Shown one piece after another: positions 1-14,997 of a stretch of DNA of 64,000 bases. Origin of the DNA: Allodiplogaster sudhausi. Taxonomy: Eukaryota; Nematoda; Chromadorea; Rhabditida; Diplogasteridae. The notes under the pieces are model-generated. The model had not been told where the DNA came from, did no database searches, and saw nothing but the letters and a program-made list of their open reading frames with translations. Made by a program: the position numbers and the translations under genes. The stretch is taken from the NCBI GenBank assembly GCA_945643635.1, contig CALZFC010000032.1, positions 1,836,001-1,900,000 of the forward strand, given 5' to 3'. The stretch's first letter is position 1. Each line of letters begins with the position of its first letter.

Positions 1-2510
1 GATATTGGAGCTCTCATCCTGCTTTTCGATATTATGCATGTTTCTACCAGTGTATTTAAATTCTCTCGAAAGGCAATATTATCATCTTATCTGATGATAG
101 TTAGGTTTTTGTAACGATAAAACCACCGGGTAATCAACAGTTGAAAAGCTATGCTAAGAGAAATAGCAGCATTTGGACAAGTCTTTTCAGCTTTGTCTAA
201 AACTATTAAATTATTCACTGATTATCTCTCTAATTATTACAGGATACTAACAATTCGAAAACGCTATTATGTACATATATTATCTAACACCCTGATTTTA
301 TTTATAATGTAGCATTTCTTTCTTAAAGAAACAAACCCAAAAAACTTTCAATCGATAGACTAAAAAGAGAGGGGAAGGAAACAAAAGATACCTAAATAGA
401 TTTAATTTAAAAAAGCGAGACAGTGAGAACAAAAAGAAGGAGAGAAAGAGAGAGAAGAGAGAGAGAGAGAGAGAAAGAAAGAGAGGGATGGAGGAACATA
501 CATATTCTATACAATTGGCCAGTCTTTAGAATATATGTACATTAAACAAGGAAAGGTAAGAATAAGTGACCTTATTCTTATAACAAAACTATATTTTGAA
601 GGTCAAATGATAATGAGAACCTTTATTCATTGTTTTATTTTCTCTCAATTTGTATTATTTAGGGACTAGATTGACCGCGGATCAAGGAAGAAACGTTCCG
701 CCAAATTAGTTTCCCTTGTAGATAATTGAAGGCACCGGTGACTATTTCCGGCTGCTTGCATCCAAAAGTTCAATACGAGTCGTTAAAATATGTCCTTTCG
801 TAACCATATAAAGGATTTGTACAAGTATTTTCACCCCTGGCTGACACTGAATTACTTGTTGATTATGCTGGAAGAGAGCGATCGGCGAGTGAAATCGAGA
901 TATATTTATCCCCTCACATGATTGTAGTGGTTTAGTTTTCCTGCTTGCATTTTAAATTATTTGCATAAATCTACTGCTGTCCCTCCTCGGCGTGCGCGAT
1001 CTGTTTCGATAGAGTTCGATTTTATTCTTGTTCTTCCGCCAGACGCCTACTAAAATCGCAGTTGAATATATAAATTGGGTCTGCTTGAATTTATCTAAAC
1101 CCACGAGACACGGTCTATTCATCAACTAGCCTGATGATAGATAGCCTTTTGTAGCTTTAGCTGATACTAAAAGCACCGGGTGATAATGTCGAAAGTCAAA
1201 AAGATATGTTAACTATAAGAGTAATATACCAAGCATATAAATTATCTAGGAAAAATGTATTGGATTAGGCATTTGTAGAGTGGAATTCGGCGTAAGGAGA
1301 GAGAGAGCGGCAGAGATTATAGAAGGAAGGTAGGAGAGAGAAAGAGGGAGAGTGTGGGAGACAAAAAAGGAGAGCGAGAGCGACAGAGATAGAAGGAAAG
1401 AAAGATAGAGAAAGAGAGACATAGAGAGCGAGAATGGAGGAGAGAGAGAAGGAATAATTAGAGAGTAAGTATGATGGAAAGAGAGCAATCCTAACAGGCT
1501 TTGTCGACACATTTGTTGCCGCAGATTCGCTTGACGATAGTGGTCAAGGAGAGAGTAATTTTTTTTTTTAATTCCATCCACTTTCAGATTAAAATGACAA
1601 ATAAAGCAATTCTGTGCAGCATTTCACAATTCTAAGAGAAATGAAGACAAACACAAGAAAATAATCTTGTGTGATCAAAATAATTCTGACTGAACAAATT
1701 TTTTTTATATATTTTTATCACATGATGGCGGAGAGCGACTTCCATTCCTTTTTTCCAGTTCCCATGCAAATTGTCTCTGCCATCGCTGGCAGTGCGACTT
1801 GGTAATTTAAATCCGCTAGAGGCAAACAGAAAACGCAAGTGCATTTTGTAAATAATTCAACCATATAAATAATTCGGCCCTCTTGAATCCTCTTAAATTT
1901 CTATATATATTTCCATGATGGCTTGAGGAGCTCTTTCTTTCTTCGTATTCTCGAACGTGCAGCGGGTCGGATACAGATCCGTGTATTTATAAATGCTTGA
2001 CGCAAACTTAAAGCGCCGGTTCCATCCATAGAAGGGCTCTTCATAGACAATATATCCATATTATATTATTATTATAATGCATATTTTGAAGATCATCATG
2101 ATAAGTAGACTCATTTTTTCAACTTCAAAAATTGAAACAGTCAACTCCCCTTTTTAATATGTCTTAAGAAATGTTTTTCTAATAAGATAGTTCGCTATCA
2201 TAAAATATATCTTATCACCAAATCATTCTTCCCTTGTTTAATGTATGTACATATATGCCAAAGATATGATACAACTAATATATTCTGAGCGTTAAACCAA
2301 TCTTCCTAAGTTGCATAGAAAATTGTTTTATACTAGAAAATTCAATGCTAGGTTCTCATCATCATTGAGCGGTCGCTTCGACAATTTATATAGTCTTAAC
2401 GCCAACTAAAAGCGCCAGGCAAAATCATTACGGGCACTAAAAAAAACATCATCATTGTTTGTCTTTTCTCTCTCTCCTTTCGTCATCCCTCTACATCTTT
2501 CACTCACTCC

Positions 2511-2543
<33 letters not shown>

Positions 2544-5500
2544 ACTGACTCTCCTTCTCTACTCCGCCTCCCTTTCCAGGACGTCATCGAATCAGGCAAC
2601 CAGCAGTCCGCTCTCGGCCGTGGCCAGAAGATTGAAGAACGATATGAATAGAGAGAGACAAAGTGGGAGAGTGAAATGCATAGAGAGAGAAGATTGTTGG
2701 TGCCCGAACGTCTAAAAGAAATAGGAGAGGTAGCAGGATTTTTTGGTTTTAGTTTTATGATAAAAAAGCCCTGATCGATAATCGGGGCAGCGGCAGCCAA
2801 TTGGAGTCATGCGGGTATAAATTAACGGATTCCCCGCAACGAAATTGCAGGGATTAGTCATACTGATTGAGATAAACGAAAAGAGCAAGCAAGACGAGAG
2901 ATGCAAACTGTAAGGAAACATTTCGGCGACTCACGCTCTCTGAAATTTGGAGTATTTTAATAACCTAAGGATCAATAAGTCCGAATTCATATCTACAACG
3001 GCGATTTTAGTTTTGGAAATGGAGAGAGTTTCACTATTTTCCTTTCTCTCTCTCTATCTGTCCGGCTCTATCTTTCTCTTTCTCCCTCTCTATCTCTCTC
3101 TCTCCCTCTCGTACTCGAATTGCACTACAAATATGGCTAATCCGATACATTTTTTTTAGTTTTGTAAATGAGACATGTGGATTTTCAAATTGAGTTTGTT
3201 CGTGCACACTGATTAGAAATCATTTTCTTGTCTTTGTCTTCATTCCTCAAAGCGGATTTATCAGTAATGGAAAGATTAGTCAATTTATATCCGCTTGACG
3301 CCATGCAAAAGCGCCGGTGCATTCATAATTTTCTAAATTTCATTTGGGTCATCAAAACATTTCCATTCTTAAAGGAGCACCAAACTCAACCGTAATCTAT
3401 TTTGATGTTCCTGACCATCGTATTCGCGGCACACTAAATCACATACCAGCTCGCAGAATTGTTAGGCAAAAAGGCGCGAATTCAAGATAAAATTTTTGGC
3501 TCATTTTATATTTCACATACATTTTACACACATTTAGTGAAATAGTTTGTTTGGGTAACGAATGAAAAAAAAATTAATTCTCTCAGTTCCCTATGTTTAT
3601 GATCTACTCGTATTAATGGAAGAAAGGAATTGCGTTTAAATTTCGCGCCAATTTGCAAGTTTGTAACTTTTTTTTACATTCACCAGTAAATAACCACTTA
3701 TTCATTACGTGCTACTTGCGCCATGTAAATAGTCAATCCAAAATCATAATATCATTTGGGAATAAAGGTTTTCAACGCAGTATCAGTCGAGACGTGAATT
3801 ACGCTCAAATATTTTGCATCTTGCAAAAATTAAAACCATCTTTTTCGCACATCATCAATAAGAATTTTATAATGGCGCCGAATATGTTGTGATATGAGAC
3901 TTTCACGGCAACACTTGTGCACTTTCAACGAGCATCAAAAAAGAGCTGTGAGATTATGGGGTTCTGGATTGGAGAGCGGGAGAGGGAAAGGTGAGAAAGA
4001 GAGGAGAAGATAGAGAGAGAGAGATGAAGAGAGAGAGTGAGAGAGAGAGAGAGAGAACTCCTCTCTCTCTCTCTCTCTTTCGAACTCTCCTTCTCCTCCA
4101 TCTCCTTTTCTCTCCAATCCCAAGTTTGGTTCGAAATTAGCGGTTACACATATTTACCATTTCCTAGATTCATTGAAGTGACCCCCACCCGGTGGTTAGA
4201 CGCATTAGTTTTCTCATATCAACAGATTTTTTTTCTTTGAAAACTCACTTGCATTTCCTGCCCCAGTATTTGTACCCAGCGCCCGGCTCCTTCTCTCTGC
4301 CCTGGTCTTGAACGTATGCCGTATTTTGGATTCGATTCACGCGCCACTCAAGAGTTCATTAATGTGTAGTTTTTATTCACTAACATATATTAAATATATC
4401 TTCACTTTTAACCTTTTTCAGGTTCAGAAAATCCGCGAATATCTTTATAACAAGTTTCAGTTCATTTATAAGCAAAAGGAAAAAAAACGTCATGAGTCGC
4501 CTGCCGAACATGAGACCATCAGTATAACAGGCACCATAAATAATAAAAAAACAAATACATATAATTGGTAATAAAAAATGCTGATATCAGAATCCTCTCA
4601 AAGGCAGGCGACGAGTTCAAGCAGCGTCGAATTGACTGCCACCAATGTCTGCACAGCGAGCTTCTCTAAATATTCCTTCAATACATATGTAGGAATAATT
4701 ACGACGCGCGGACTGTAAATCGATGAGACCACAATCCGTCAAATTTTATCCGCTTGATGAAAACTAAAAGCACCGGTGCATATACGAAATGGTTCATCAA
4801 GGTCAATACTTCGTCTCATCTTGAATTCTCCTCAATTTCTGATTCAAACAGCAGATTACCTACATATGTAAATATGTGAAGTGATTAGACTATGTGCCAA
4901 TTAAAATAATCATTACTTTGCTGTATTTTACATAGGATTATATGTACATATGACGCGATTTTTAGAGAATCGAAAAGGAGCGCTGACTCGTAGAATTCGG
5001 GTGTGGGGAGTGTGTGTATAAAATGCATATGTATATAGATAGAAAAGATTGTTTGTGCTGGAAGGATAAGTGCTGAGGGTGTGGAGTATGGGGACTGGAT
5101 TGAGTAACCATCTTTAGAAGAAAACTAACTGGTAGAAGATGGACAAGTAATTTATATTGAACAACTCAATCATTTCGCAGCATCTTGCGAGAAGCATCTC
5201 GACTTCGATCCGTCAATTTATATCCGCTAGATGGCAACTAAAAACACCCGTGCAAACATTGAATTGGGCGAGCTTTCTTTTTTTAATCATCCTAAAGATT
5301 TCTGAGATAAGAAGAGACGTCTAAATATGTTATTTCTTAATAATATAATGCTGTACTATATGTACAAATATTTTCTTTTCTTTGATTGGCACAGTATGAT
5401 AATTACTAATTCTGGTAGATAGGAATTAAATGGAGACATCGAAATTGCATCTTCTCATATTATAGTATTATTTTTTTTTGCAGGTTTGTAGATTTTCACG

Positions 5501-5686
5501 ATCTGACAATGTCAATAGTTTAATAAATGTGCTAATTTCTGCACAGATGAATTTAGAAAAACACAAGAACGTTGTTTCAGCTTATCTAAGCAATGAACAT
5601 CGATATTTCTCATAAATAAAACTGGCTGTGTGAGAGAGATAAAGCGATCTGGAAAGAGAGAGATTAAGAAAAAGAGAGAGAGAGAT

Positions 5687-5725
<39 letters not shown>

Positions 5726-7914
5726 AGCGGAAGAGACTAATATACAAATCAGGTCTTTTTTGTCCATGAAGTTATGTACTACCTCAATTTCCTTAGTATG
5801 TTTACCAGAGACACAATAATAAATCACAAAGAAGCGCCACGACAATTTAAAAAAAGTGTAAGTTAATATAAATTCCCTTTGAGCTCGGTGCTCCATTAAG
5901 AAAGTGAATATTTTGATGATTCAAGTGGAATTTGAAATTTAGAAATCTATTAGGTTTAAATATACTCGAATTTATGAACGGCGCATTTTGTTGGACTCAA
6001 GCTTATATAAACTTTCCGATCTTTTCGTCAATGATTTAGTTGTAGATCCTGTTGGAAATAAATATTAATACTGATTGAGAGAAATGAAAAGATGAAAAGA
6101 AAGACCATGCTAGACGATGGACGCAATCTGTACGGCAGATTTATAAATAGCCTCTTTTAGAAAGGAAACATTTCGTCGGCTCAAGTGTCCCCTTAAATTT
6201 AGAGAAATTTATTAGGATTCAATAAGTCCGTATTTATAACTACAACGGAGCTATAAGATGGATACTTTCATTATTTTCCTAATTGTATATTAATGTAGCT
6301 CCATCTCTTTCTCCTCTCTTTCTCTCTTCTCTCGCCCTCTCTCTCTCTCTCTCTCTTTTTCTCTCTCTCTGCCGCTTTCCCCTCGTACTCCTATGCTCGA
6401 ATTTTCCTACAAATATGACTAATCCGAAATATTTGTTACCATTTTGAAAATGAGACATGTGGATTTTCAATTTTTTCATTCATGCAGATTGGTTTGATAA
6501 GCCCCAATCATTTTCTTGTCTTCGTCTTCCATTCTTCAACGCGCAAGTATCAGTGAGGGAAAGATTCGCCCATTTAGCTCTCCGCTTGACGCCGCGCCAA
6601 AGCGCCGGTGCATTCATAAATTCGGGCTTATTGAAAATAAATCAAATAAATTTCAAAATTTCAAGGGCCACTTGAGTCGTCGAAATATTGCCTTTCTTAA
6701 AGGAGCACCAAACTCAATCGTAATCGACATTAATTTTTCTGACTTTGTAATCCCAGCTCTCTCTCCAAATCACATGCTAGCTCGCAGAAGTGTCAGGCAA
6801 AAAGGTGCGAATTCAAGAGTGAATTTTGGCTCAGTAGACAATAGACTGTATTTGTGCAAGTGGTTTCTGCTTTGGCTGCAACGCTTGTAATTGCTCGTTG
6901 ATTATTCGGGAAAATAACGATCGGTCGCTGAACTCAACATATGATCATCTCATGGCATATGCCTCCTTGCGATCCATTAAACTAAAGCGTCGTACTGCTC
7001 GTGTTCTTATTTTCCTCGGTAATGCTTATACACAAGTTTTTTTTACAATCAACATTCATAAATAGATTTTTTTATTAAGTAAAGATTTCGAAAAATGAAC
7101 GAAATCCGGCCATGGTTTGAAAGCTCACCTAATTTTATGACGATGGTCCACCTCAAACAATAAATAATGCGCTTGTAAGTATAATTAGTTGTTTTATAAT
7201 TAATTGAAACGTTGACGAAAGACGATGGTCTTATTTTGTTATAGTAATAGTTTTGTGGCTTTAAAGGAGGCCTTAAGGGAAAAACTCCTACCACGAAGTC
7301 CCTGACGGATTTGGACGGAATGATAAAAGGAACGGAGTAAAGAATGAAAAGAAATGGTGCTACTGCCCCTTGCCTCTCTCCCCAGAAACTGGTGGTTTGC
7401 ACCACTGCCACGTGAGCCTACGTGTTAAGAAAAACCCGGCCAACGTTGGTTGCGCGCACCATATGTATGCAATTCATGGGCATGGCTCGGTTGGCCCCAG
7501 CGGCCACAGTGTTGCTTTGTTAAAAATGTTTGAAAATTGCGGGAAAATAAAATATTTGGGAATTCAAAGTAGAAAGCAGTGTTAATTTCCTCAGGGCATG
7601 ATGGTTTTCGTGACTTCGGGACACTTGCATTCGAAGTGTCTAGCTAGGAATTCGCCTCGGACCTCCTTTAAGTGTCAACGGACATGACAGTATGCGCTAT
7701 ATTCTGGTAGCGAAAATGAAGACAACAAAATAAAATTATTTTTGATTAACTTATTGTAATCAACGAACAAGATTTTTAAACCCATGTCTTATTTACAAAA
7801 GGGTAGTTTCACAAATAATCAAGTCGATTTTATCGAACTTCTTATTACGTTACCACACCAATAATTCACAAATTTGTAGTAATTCAAGTATTCCCACCAA
7901 CATTCACTCTTTCC

Positions 7915-7946
<32 letters not shown>

Positions 7947-8008
7947 CAGTTTATTTCAGCTTGATGCCGACTAAACGTGCCGAAATATATTCGGGCTTGT
8001 TGAATTCT
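1..8008. repeat. Repeat-rich flank, no gene recognised
   Basis: This stretch holds no exon chain I can support. It is a mosaic of degenerate interspersed repeats. One recurring motif is CGCTTGACGCCAACTAAAAG followed by CGCCGGTGCATTC, seen near 2000, 2400, 3290, 4750, 5220, 6585 and 7960. A second is AACCACCGGGTGGCAATG or its complement, near 130, 1165 and 4185. A third is GGCTAATCCGATACATTT, near 1260, 3135 and 6420, which usually abuts a (GA)n or (TC)n tract. Such tracts lie near 430-485, 1285-1455, 2505-2540, 3040-3110, 4000-4080, 5660-5718, 6302-6372 and 7915-7940. An exon-like open stretch at 4423-4571 after TTTTTCAG was not assignable. Separate degenerate copies of the same modules recur through the palindromes but fade out after about 31.5 kb. 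Confidence 0.7.
7261..7671. mobile_element. 411-bp MITE-like element with TTAA ends
   Basis: The element begins TTAAAGGAGG and ends CCTCCTTTAA, giving perfect 10-bp terminal inverted repeats that carry TTAA at both outer ends. TTAA is the usual target of piggyBac-type transposases, so a non-autonomous piggyBac-like MITE is one reading. No transposase is encoded. The first ~26 bases match the sequence next to the centre of the palindrome at 11660-11686. The interior around 7299-7395 matches, in reverse complement, the 98-bp spacer at the centre of the second palindrome (23367-23464). It is therefore the reference copy for interpreting both palindromes. The family assignment is an inference. 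Confidence 0.65.
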
Positions 8009-8369
8009 AAATTTCTGGAGCAACATAAGTCGTTGAAGTATTTGCTCATTAATTATGCTGGAAAAAACGACTGCAGAGTGAAATCAAGATAATATTTTCG
8101 AGGGTTACAAAAGAATGCACATGAATGACACTCAAGGAATATGAGACAAGATTTCTAAATTTAGAAATTTGTACATTATTTTGAAGGTTACAATTCTAGT
8201 GAAGTATTTTGAATGTGATTTTTTTTATTTCCATTAAATTAGCATGTACGATTTTTATCGCGACGTATCGGATTAGTCTTTTTTATTGTTGCGAGACAGA
8301 GAGGGAGAGAGAGAGAGAAAGTGAAGAAGAGAGAGGGAAAAGAGAAAGAGAGTGAAGTAGAGAGAGGGC

Positions 8370-8405
<36 letters not shown>

Positions 8406-9820
8406 CATCAAACAAGGAATATATGATTCGGTGACAGTACAAAGATATATATACATATAATGGCAAAGTATTAATTGATTTCAGACAATGTTTGGAGGTC
8501 ACATGAAAGTGTGCAGAATTGTTGGAGCCCTTTTTTCTTCACCTTTTTGGCTGATCAGTCACATTTAAATAAATCGAGGAGAGAAATCCGCATGAAGCCA
8601 ACTGACAACTGACAATGAGAGAGCCAGTTTATCATATTTCATTCGTTGTAAATAATTAATTCGGCTTTCTTGAATACTGCTTATTATTGTTTGGGATTAA
8701 ATGAGAGGAATAAATATTTCTGGTCTAAATATTTCCTTTTTCTAATCAAACAATGTAATTCGTTCAATGTATGACTGTGTGCGAATTCAGTGATAAAAAG
8801 GTCTTGACGCCAACTTTCATTAATAAATTCGGGATTCTTTAATTATGCACTTTCTGGGATAACTTGAGAAATCAGGCAAAAAGGCGAGTTCAAAAACAAA
8901 AAAAATCAATGTTATGTTTTTGTAAATCATTTTCTAACCAACAGCAAGAGGAAAGTTAGTTATAGATAACCTTTTGAAACTTTAGCAATCACTAAAACCA
9001 CCGGCTGATAATATTAACAGTGAAAAATCTGTCCTTATTGTTAGAGAAATGGAGACAAACACCAGGAAATTATCTAGGATTATCGGGTAAGTAATGTTCA
9101 AGAATGAACAAATTATTCAAATAGAACCCAAATATGTCATTTACAAGTGGGTAGGAAATGTATCTGATTAGTATTTTTATAGAAGAGATCGGGCGCAGAG
9201 AGAGAGAGAGGAAGAAATAGAGTAATCCCAACAGGCACTGCACGGCGTGGTCGGCGCGTTCGGCTATGACAACACATGCCTCCGCATGCCTCAGATTCGC
9301 TCAACGATGGCGGCCAAGGCGAGAGTAATCTTTTTTGTTCCCGCCACTTTGCGATTCAAATGGCAATCAAAGTGGCAATTTTGAAAAGGATTTGTTTGAT
9401 ATTTCTTTTTAATTTAAAAAGAAATTGTCCGCTTTCTTGTTGCTTGTTTCCATCTATCGTTCTCTTTCTCTCTATCTCTCTTATTCCCCCCCTCCCCCAC
9501 CCTCTCTCTATTATTCTGATTTGTTATTTGTTTCTATGGCAAAAATGAGTGGATCATGAGATTGCGCATCTGACGACCCTATACACATGTACATAGGAAA
9601 TTGAGACATTTGGTCTTTTATTCGTTACAAAAATAAAATAAATTACCAAAATATAAATGGAACCTAAAGTTAGACATGTGTTATTCAATGCCGCATCTGA
9701 TTATATGTATCTCTCTTCTCACATTTTGCCTCTTTCTCTTTCTCTTCCTCTATCTTTCTCTTCCCCTCTCGTTCGATCTCTCTCTTGCTCTCTCTCCGTC
9801 TCGCTCTCTATCCTTCAGTC

Positions 9821-9872
<52 letters not shown>

Positions 9873-11684
9873 ACCCCCCCCCCTCTCTGTCTGTATTTAG
9901 GAGGATTCAGCCCTAATTTACGTAAGCACCGGCACGTTTAGTTGGCGTCAAGAGGATATATATTCTGGAGTAGTCGTTTCCTAGTTTTGCGTATGCGATG
10001 GAAAAGAGAAAAGAAGTGAAGAAAAAAGTATCTCTCTCTCTTCTTTTTTCGTTCCCTCTCTCTGTTTCCTTCTGGATTAAAAATATTAAAAATATAAAGT
10101 AGTTCAGTGAGTAACAATGCGCAAGGCAATCAATCGGCAAGTCTTCGAAGGAAGAGACGGCGGAGGACATTTTGTGGGATCTTTTTTTCGAAAGAATTAT
10201 ACACGGTAGTTTTGAGTTAACTGCAATTAATTTATTCATCGTATGAAAACTGACTTTTGATCGACCGACTCGTTAAGTGAAATTCCATTTAAACAGCAAA
10301 ACCTAGCATTTATAAAGCGAAGCAAAATAGACTGACTTTGAGAACAGTACTTGTATAAAGTCATTGTTGAACACGGCGAGAAATTGAAGAAGTACAACTT
10401 GATGAACAAAATTTATCGATCGATATTTCTTTTAGATCATAGCATCTTTTTGGCCGTTGAAATACGAAACAGAACTCGCAGCTCCAAAGTGGCGAGAAAT
10501 GAATGAGCAGATGTATATAAATTATATTGATATGAATAATTTCAGTCTGTGCGAATCGGTGGCTTATATTCCTAATAATTTTAATTTTATAAGACCGCTC
10601 CTTTTTCTCTTTGTGTGAACTTGCGTAAGGTTTTCTTAATGATTACTTGTTTTCTTTAAAAGAAAATTATGCGATATAAATTATGAATTTTAAACGATTA
10701 TTTTTATATATTATCTGATTTTATGATACCTTTTCGCTAACTTAACAAGTCGTCCTGCCTTTTTTATAGAATGATTAAGTCAGGTGGCGGTTTACATTTT
10801 GTCAAAAGCTAAAAATATAGTTATTTGTTTTAGCACTGATCATTTTTTACTCCAGATTTGCTGCTAAATTAACAAACACGTCCATTATTAAGCTCGTTAT
10901 GTCTTTCTCTCTTTCTCCCTCTTTCTGTGGCTTATCTTCTCTTATTTTTTTTCACTCTCTGTCCCTCTGTCTTGTCTTATTCCTTATGGTTTTTTTTTAT
11001 ATATTTTATTTTAATTTATCTAGGTACATATACATATCTCTTGTTTTCTGCCACTCTCCTTCTCAAAAACGATTTCAACTATCACTTATAGTCTTCAAAA
11101 TTATCTTGTAGTTAAAAGGAACTTATTTGTTCATCCTGTCCGTGCAAATTTTGATCATCTATGACTTTTTTTAGATTGCCCCATATCACTTTTCTTATGC
11201 TTGTCTCAATTCCTCTTGGCACAGTTTTTCTATGTTGACATGGCCAAAATGATTGTCAAAGTGGAAAAAAAAACCATTCCTATCAAGTGGGGAGATAATG
11301 GTAATTAGTTGCCTGTATTTCCAAAATAATCTATGAACAATTTATATAGCAAGGCCAAATACACTTCAGCCAATGCTGAAAACATGCATGCAAACAATTT
11401 GAGGTCGGCGTTCAATTAGGCGCCAAACAACAAAAACTGTATAGGAAGCAGGAAGGGAGAGGTGGAACAAGAGAAAGTGACTTTGTTTTAATTTTTTTTA
11501 ATTGGAGTCTGCTTTCCTTTTCGTCTCCATTCCTCTTATTGTTTGTGTAACATTTTTCCCTTTTGACATTGTTACCTGGTGGTTCTAGTAGTAGTTGCTA
11601 ACTTGCGATTTTAATAATTCTAGCTGTCTGTCCGTATATGAATATTACTGCATAATACACTTAAAGGAGACCATAAGGGAAAAC
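8009..11684 (+). repeat. Palindrome 1, left arm (A)
   Basis: These ~3.68 kb are repeated as the reverse complement at 11687-15358, with a 2-base loop (TC, 11685-11686). Differences are rare and mostly homopolymer length, such as 9 A at 11265-11273 against 8 T at 12098-12105. The arm starts inside an interspersed repeat that continues naturally from the left flank (GAATTCT then AAATTTCTGG), so the 8008/8009 boundary is an ordinary continuous sequence. The arm contains repeats, (GA)n/(TC)n tracts near 8290-8402 and 9780-9870, and no convincing gene. An open stretch near 10120-10200 on the minus strand (MSSAVSSFEDLPIDCLAH) has a coding flavour but no supported splice partners. Confidence 0.92.
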
Positions 11685-11686
11685 TC

Positions 11687-13497
11687 GTTTTCCCTTATGG
11701 TCTCCTTTAAGTGTATTATGCAGTAATATTCATATACGGACAGACAGCTAGAATTATTAAAATCGCAAGTTAGCAACTACTACTAGAACCACCAGGTAAC
11801 AATGTCAAAAGGGAAAAATGTTACACAAACAATAAGAGGAATGGAGACGAAAAGGAAAGCAGACTCCAATTAAAAAAAATTAAAACAAAGTCACTTTCTC
11901 TTGTTCCACCTCTCCCTTCCTGCTTCCTATACAGTTTTTGTTGTTTGGCGCCTAATTGAACGCCGACCTCAAATTGTTTGCATGCATGTTTTCAGCATTG
12001 GCTGAAGTGTATTTGGCCTTGCTATATAAATTGTTCATAGATTATTTTGGAAATACAGGCAACTAATTACCATTATCTCCCCACTTGATAGGAATGGTTT
12101 TTTTTCCACTTTGACAATCATTTTGGCCATGTCAACATAGAAAAACTGTGCCAAGAGGAATTGAGACAAGCATAAGAAAAGTGATATGGGGCAATCTAAA
12201 AAAAGTCATAGATGATCAAAATTTGCACGGACAGGATGAACAAATAAGTTCCTTTTAACTACAAGATAATTTTGAAGACTATAAGTGATAGTTGAAATCG
12301 TTTTTGAGAAGGAGAGTGGCAGAAAACAAGAGATATGTATATGTACCTAGATAAATTAAAATAAAATATATAAAAAAAAACCATAAGGAATAAGACAAGA
12401 CAGAGGGACAGAGAGTGAAAAAAAATAAGAGAAGATAAGCCACAGAAAGAGGGAGAAAGAGAGAAAGACATAACGAGCTTAATAATGGACGTGTTTGTTA
12501 ATTTAGCAGCAAATCTGGAGTAAAAAATGATCAGTGCTAAAACAAATAACTATATTTTTAGCTTTTGACAAAATGTAAACCGCCACCTGACTTAATCATT
12601 CTATAAAAAAGGCAGGACGACTTGTTAAGTTAGCGAAAAGGTATCATAAAATCAGATAATATATAAAAATAATCGTTTAAAATTCATAATTTATATCGCA
12701 TAATTTTCTTTTAAAGAAAACAAGTAATCATTAAGAAAACCTTACGCAAGTTCACACAAAGAGAAAAAGGAGCGGTCTTATAAAATTAAAATTATTAGGA
12801 ATATAAGCCACCGATTCGCACAGACTGAAATTATTCATATCAATATAATTTATATACATCTGCTCATTCATTTCTCGCCACTTTGGAGCTGCGAGTTCTG
12901 TTTCGTATTTCAACGGCCAAAAAGATGCTATGATCTAAAAGAAATATCGATCGATAAATTTTGTTCATCAAGTTGTACTTCTTCAATTTCTCGCCGTGTT
13001 CAACAATGACTTTATACAAGTACTGTTCTCAAAGTCAGTCTATTTTGCTTCGCTTTATAAATGCTAGGTTTTGCTGTTTAAATGGAATTTCACTTAACGA
13101 GTCGGTCGATCAAAAGTCAGTTTTCATACGATGAATAAATTAATTGCAGTTAACTCAAAACTACCGTGTATAATTCTTTCGAAAAAAAGATCCCACAAAA
13201 TGTCCTCCGCCGTCTCTTCCTTCGAAGACTTGCCGATTGATTGCCTTGCGCATTGTTACTCACTGAACTACTTTATATTTTTAATATTTTTAATCCAGAA
13301 GGAAACAGAGAGAGGGAACGAAAAAAGAAGAGAGAGAGATACTTTTTTCTTCACTTCTTTTCTCTTTTCCATCGCATACGCAAAACTAGGAAACGACTAC
13401 TCCAGAATATATATCCTCTTGACGCCAACTAAACGTGCCGGTGCTTACGTAAATTAGGGCTGAATCCTCCTAAATACAGACAGAGAGGGGGGGGGGT

Positions 13498-13545
<48 letters not shown>

Positions 13546-14961
13546 GACTGAAGGATAGAGAGCGAGACGGAGAGAGAGCAAGAGAGAGATCGAACGAGAG
13601 GGGAAGAGAAAGATAGAGGAAGAGAAAGAGAAAGAGGCAAAATGTGAGAAGAGAGATACATATAATCAGATGCGGCATTGAATAACACATGTCTAACTTT
13701 AGGTTCCATTTATATTTTGGTAATTTATTTTATTTTTGTAACGAATAAAAGACCAAATGTCTCAATTTCCTATGTACATGTGTATAGGGTCGTCAGATGC
13801 GCAATCTCATGATCCACTCATTTTTGCCATAGAAACAAATAACAAATCAGAATAATAGAGAGAGGGTGGGGGAGGGGGGGAATAAGAGAGATAGAGAGAA
13901 AGAGAACGATAGATGGAAACAAGCAACAAGAAAGCGGACAATTTCTTTTTAAATTAAAAAGAAATATCAAACAAATCCTTTTCAAAATTGCCACTTTGAT
14001 TGCCATTTGAATCGCAAAGTGGCGGGAACAAAAAAAGATTACTCTCGCCTTGGCCGCCATCGTTGAGCGAATCTGAGGCATGCGGAGGCATGTGTTGTCA
14101 TAGCCGAACGCGCCGACCACGCCGTGCAGTGCCTGTTGGGATTACTCTATTTCTTCCTCTCTCTCTCTCTGCGCCCGATCTCTTCTATAAAAATACTAAT
14201 CAGATACATTTCCTACCCACTTGTAAATGACATATTTGGGTTCTATTTGAATAATTTGTTCATTCTTGAACATTACTTACCCGATAATCCTAGATAATTT
14301 CCTGGTGTTTGTCTCCATTTCTCTAACAATAAGGACAGATTTTTCACTGTTAATATTATCAGCCGGTGGTTTTAGTGATTGCTAAAGTTTCAAAAGGTTA
14401 TCTATAACTAACTTTCCTCTTGCTGTTGGTTAGAAAATGATTTACAAAAACATAACATTGATTTTTTTTGTTTTTGAACTCGCCTTTTTGCCTGATTTCT
14501 CAAGTTATCCCAGAAAGTGCATAATTAAAGAATCCCGAATTTATTAATGAAAGTTGGCGTCAAGACCTTTTTATCACTGAATTCGCACACAGTCATACAT
14601 TGAACGAATTACATTGTTTGATTAGAAAAAGGAAATATTTAGACCAGAAATATTTATTCCTCTCATTTAATCCCAAACAATAATAAGCAGTATTCAAGAA
14701 AGCCGAATTAATTATTTACAACGAATGAAATGTGATAAACTGGCTCTCTCATTGTCAGTTGTCAGTTGGCTTCATGCGGATTTCTCTCCTCGATTTATTT
14801 AAATGTGACTGATCAGCCAAAAAGGTGAAGAAAAAAGGGCTCCAACAATTCTGCACACTTTCATGTGACCTCCAAACATTGTCTGAAATCAATTAATACT
14901 TTGCCATTATATGTATATATATCTTTGTACTGTCACCGAATCATATATTCCTTGTTTGATG

Positions 14962-14997
<36 letters not shown>

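Noticed and set aside
4308..4571. Open stretch with KKRHESPAEHETISITGT after a TTTTTCAG acceptor
   Set aside because: A plausible acceptor, but no donor, no partner exon and no recognisable family; it lies among repeats.
9250..9345. GC-rich exon-like segment (CATGCCTCCGCATGCCTCAG region)
   Set aside because: It is homologous to the repeat at 1490-1560, so it belongs to an interspersed element, not a gene; the mirror copy is at ~14030-14120.
10090..10240. Minus-strand stretch starting MSSAVSSFEDLPIDCLAH, duplicated at 13131-13260
   Set aside because: It has coding-like composition but no credible donor or downstream exon; its presence twice is due only to the palindrome.
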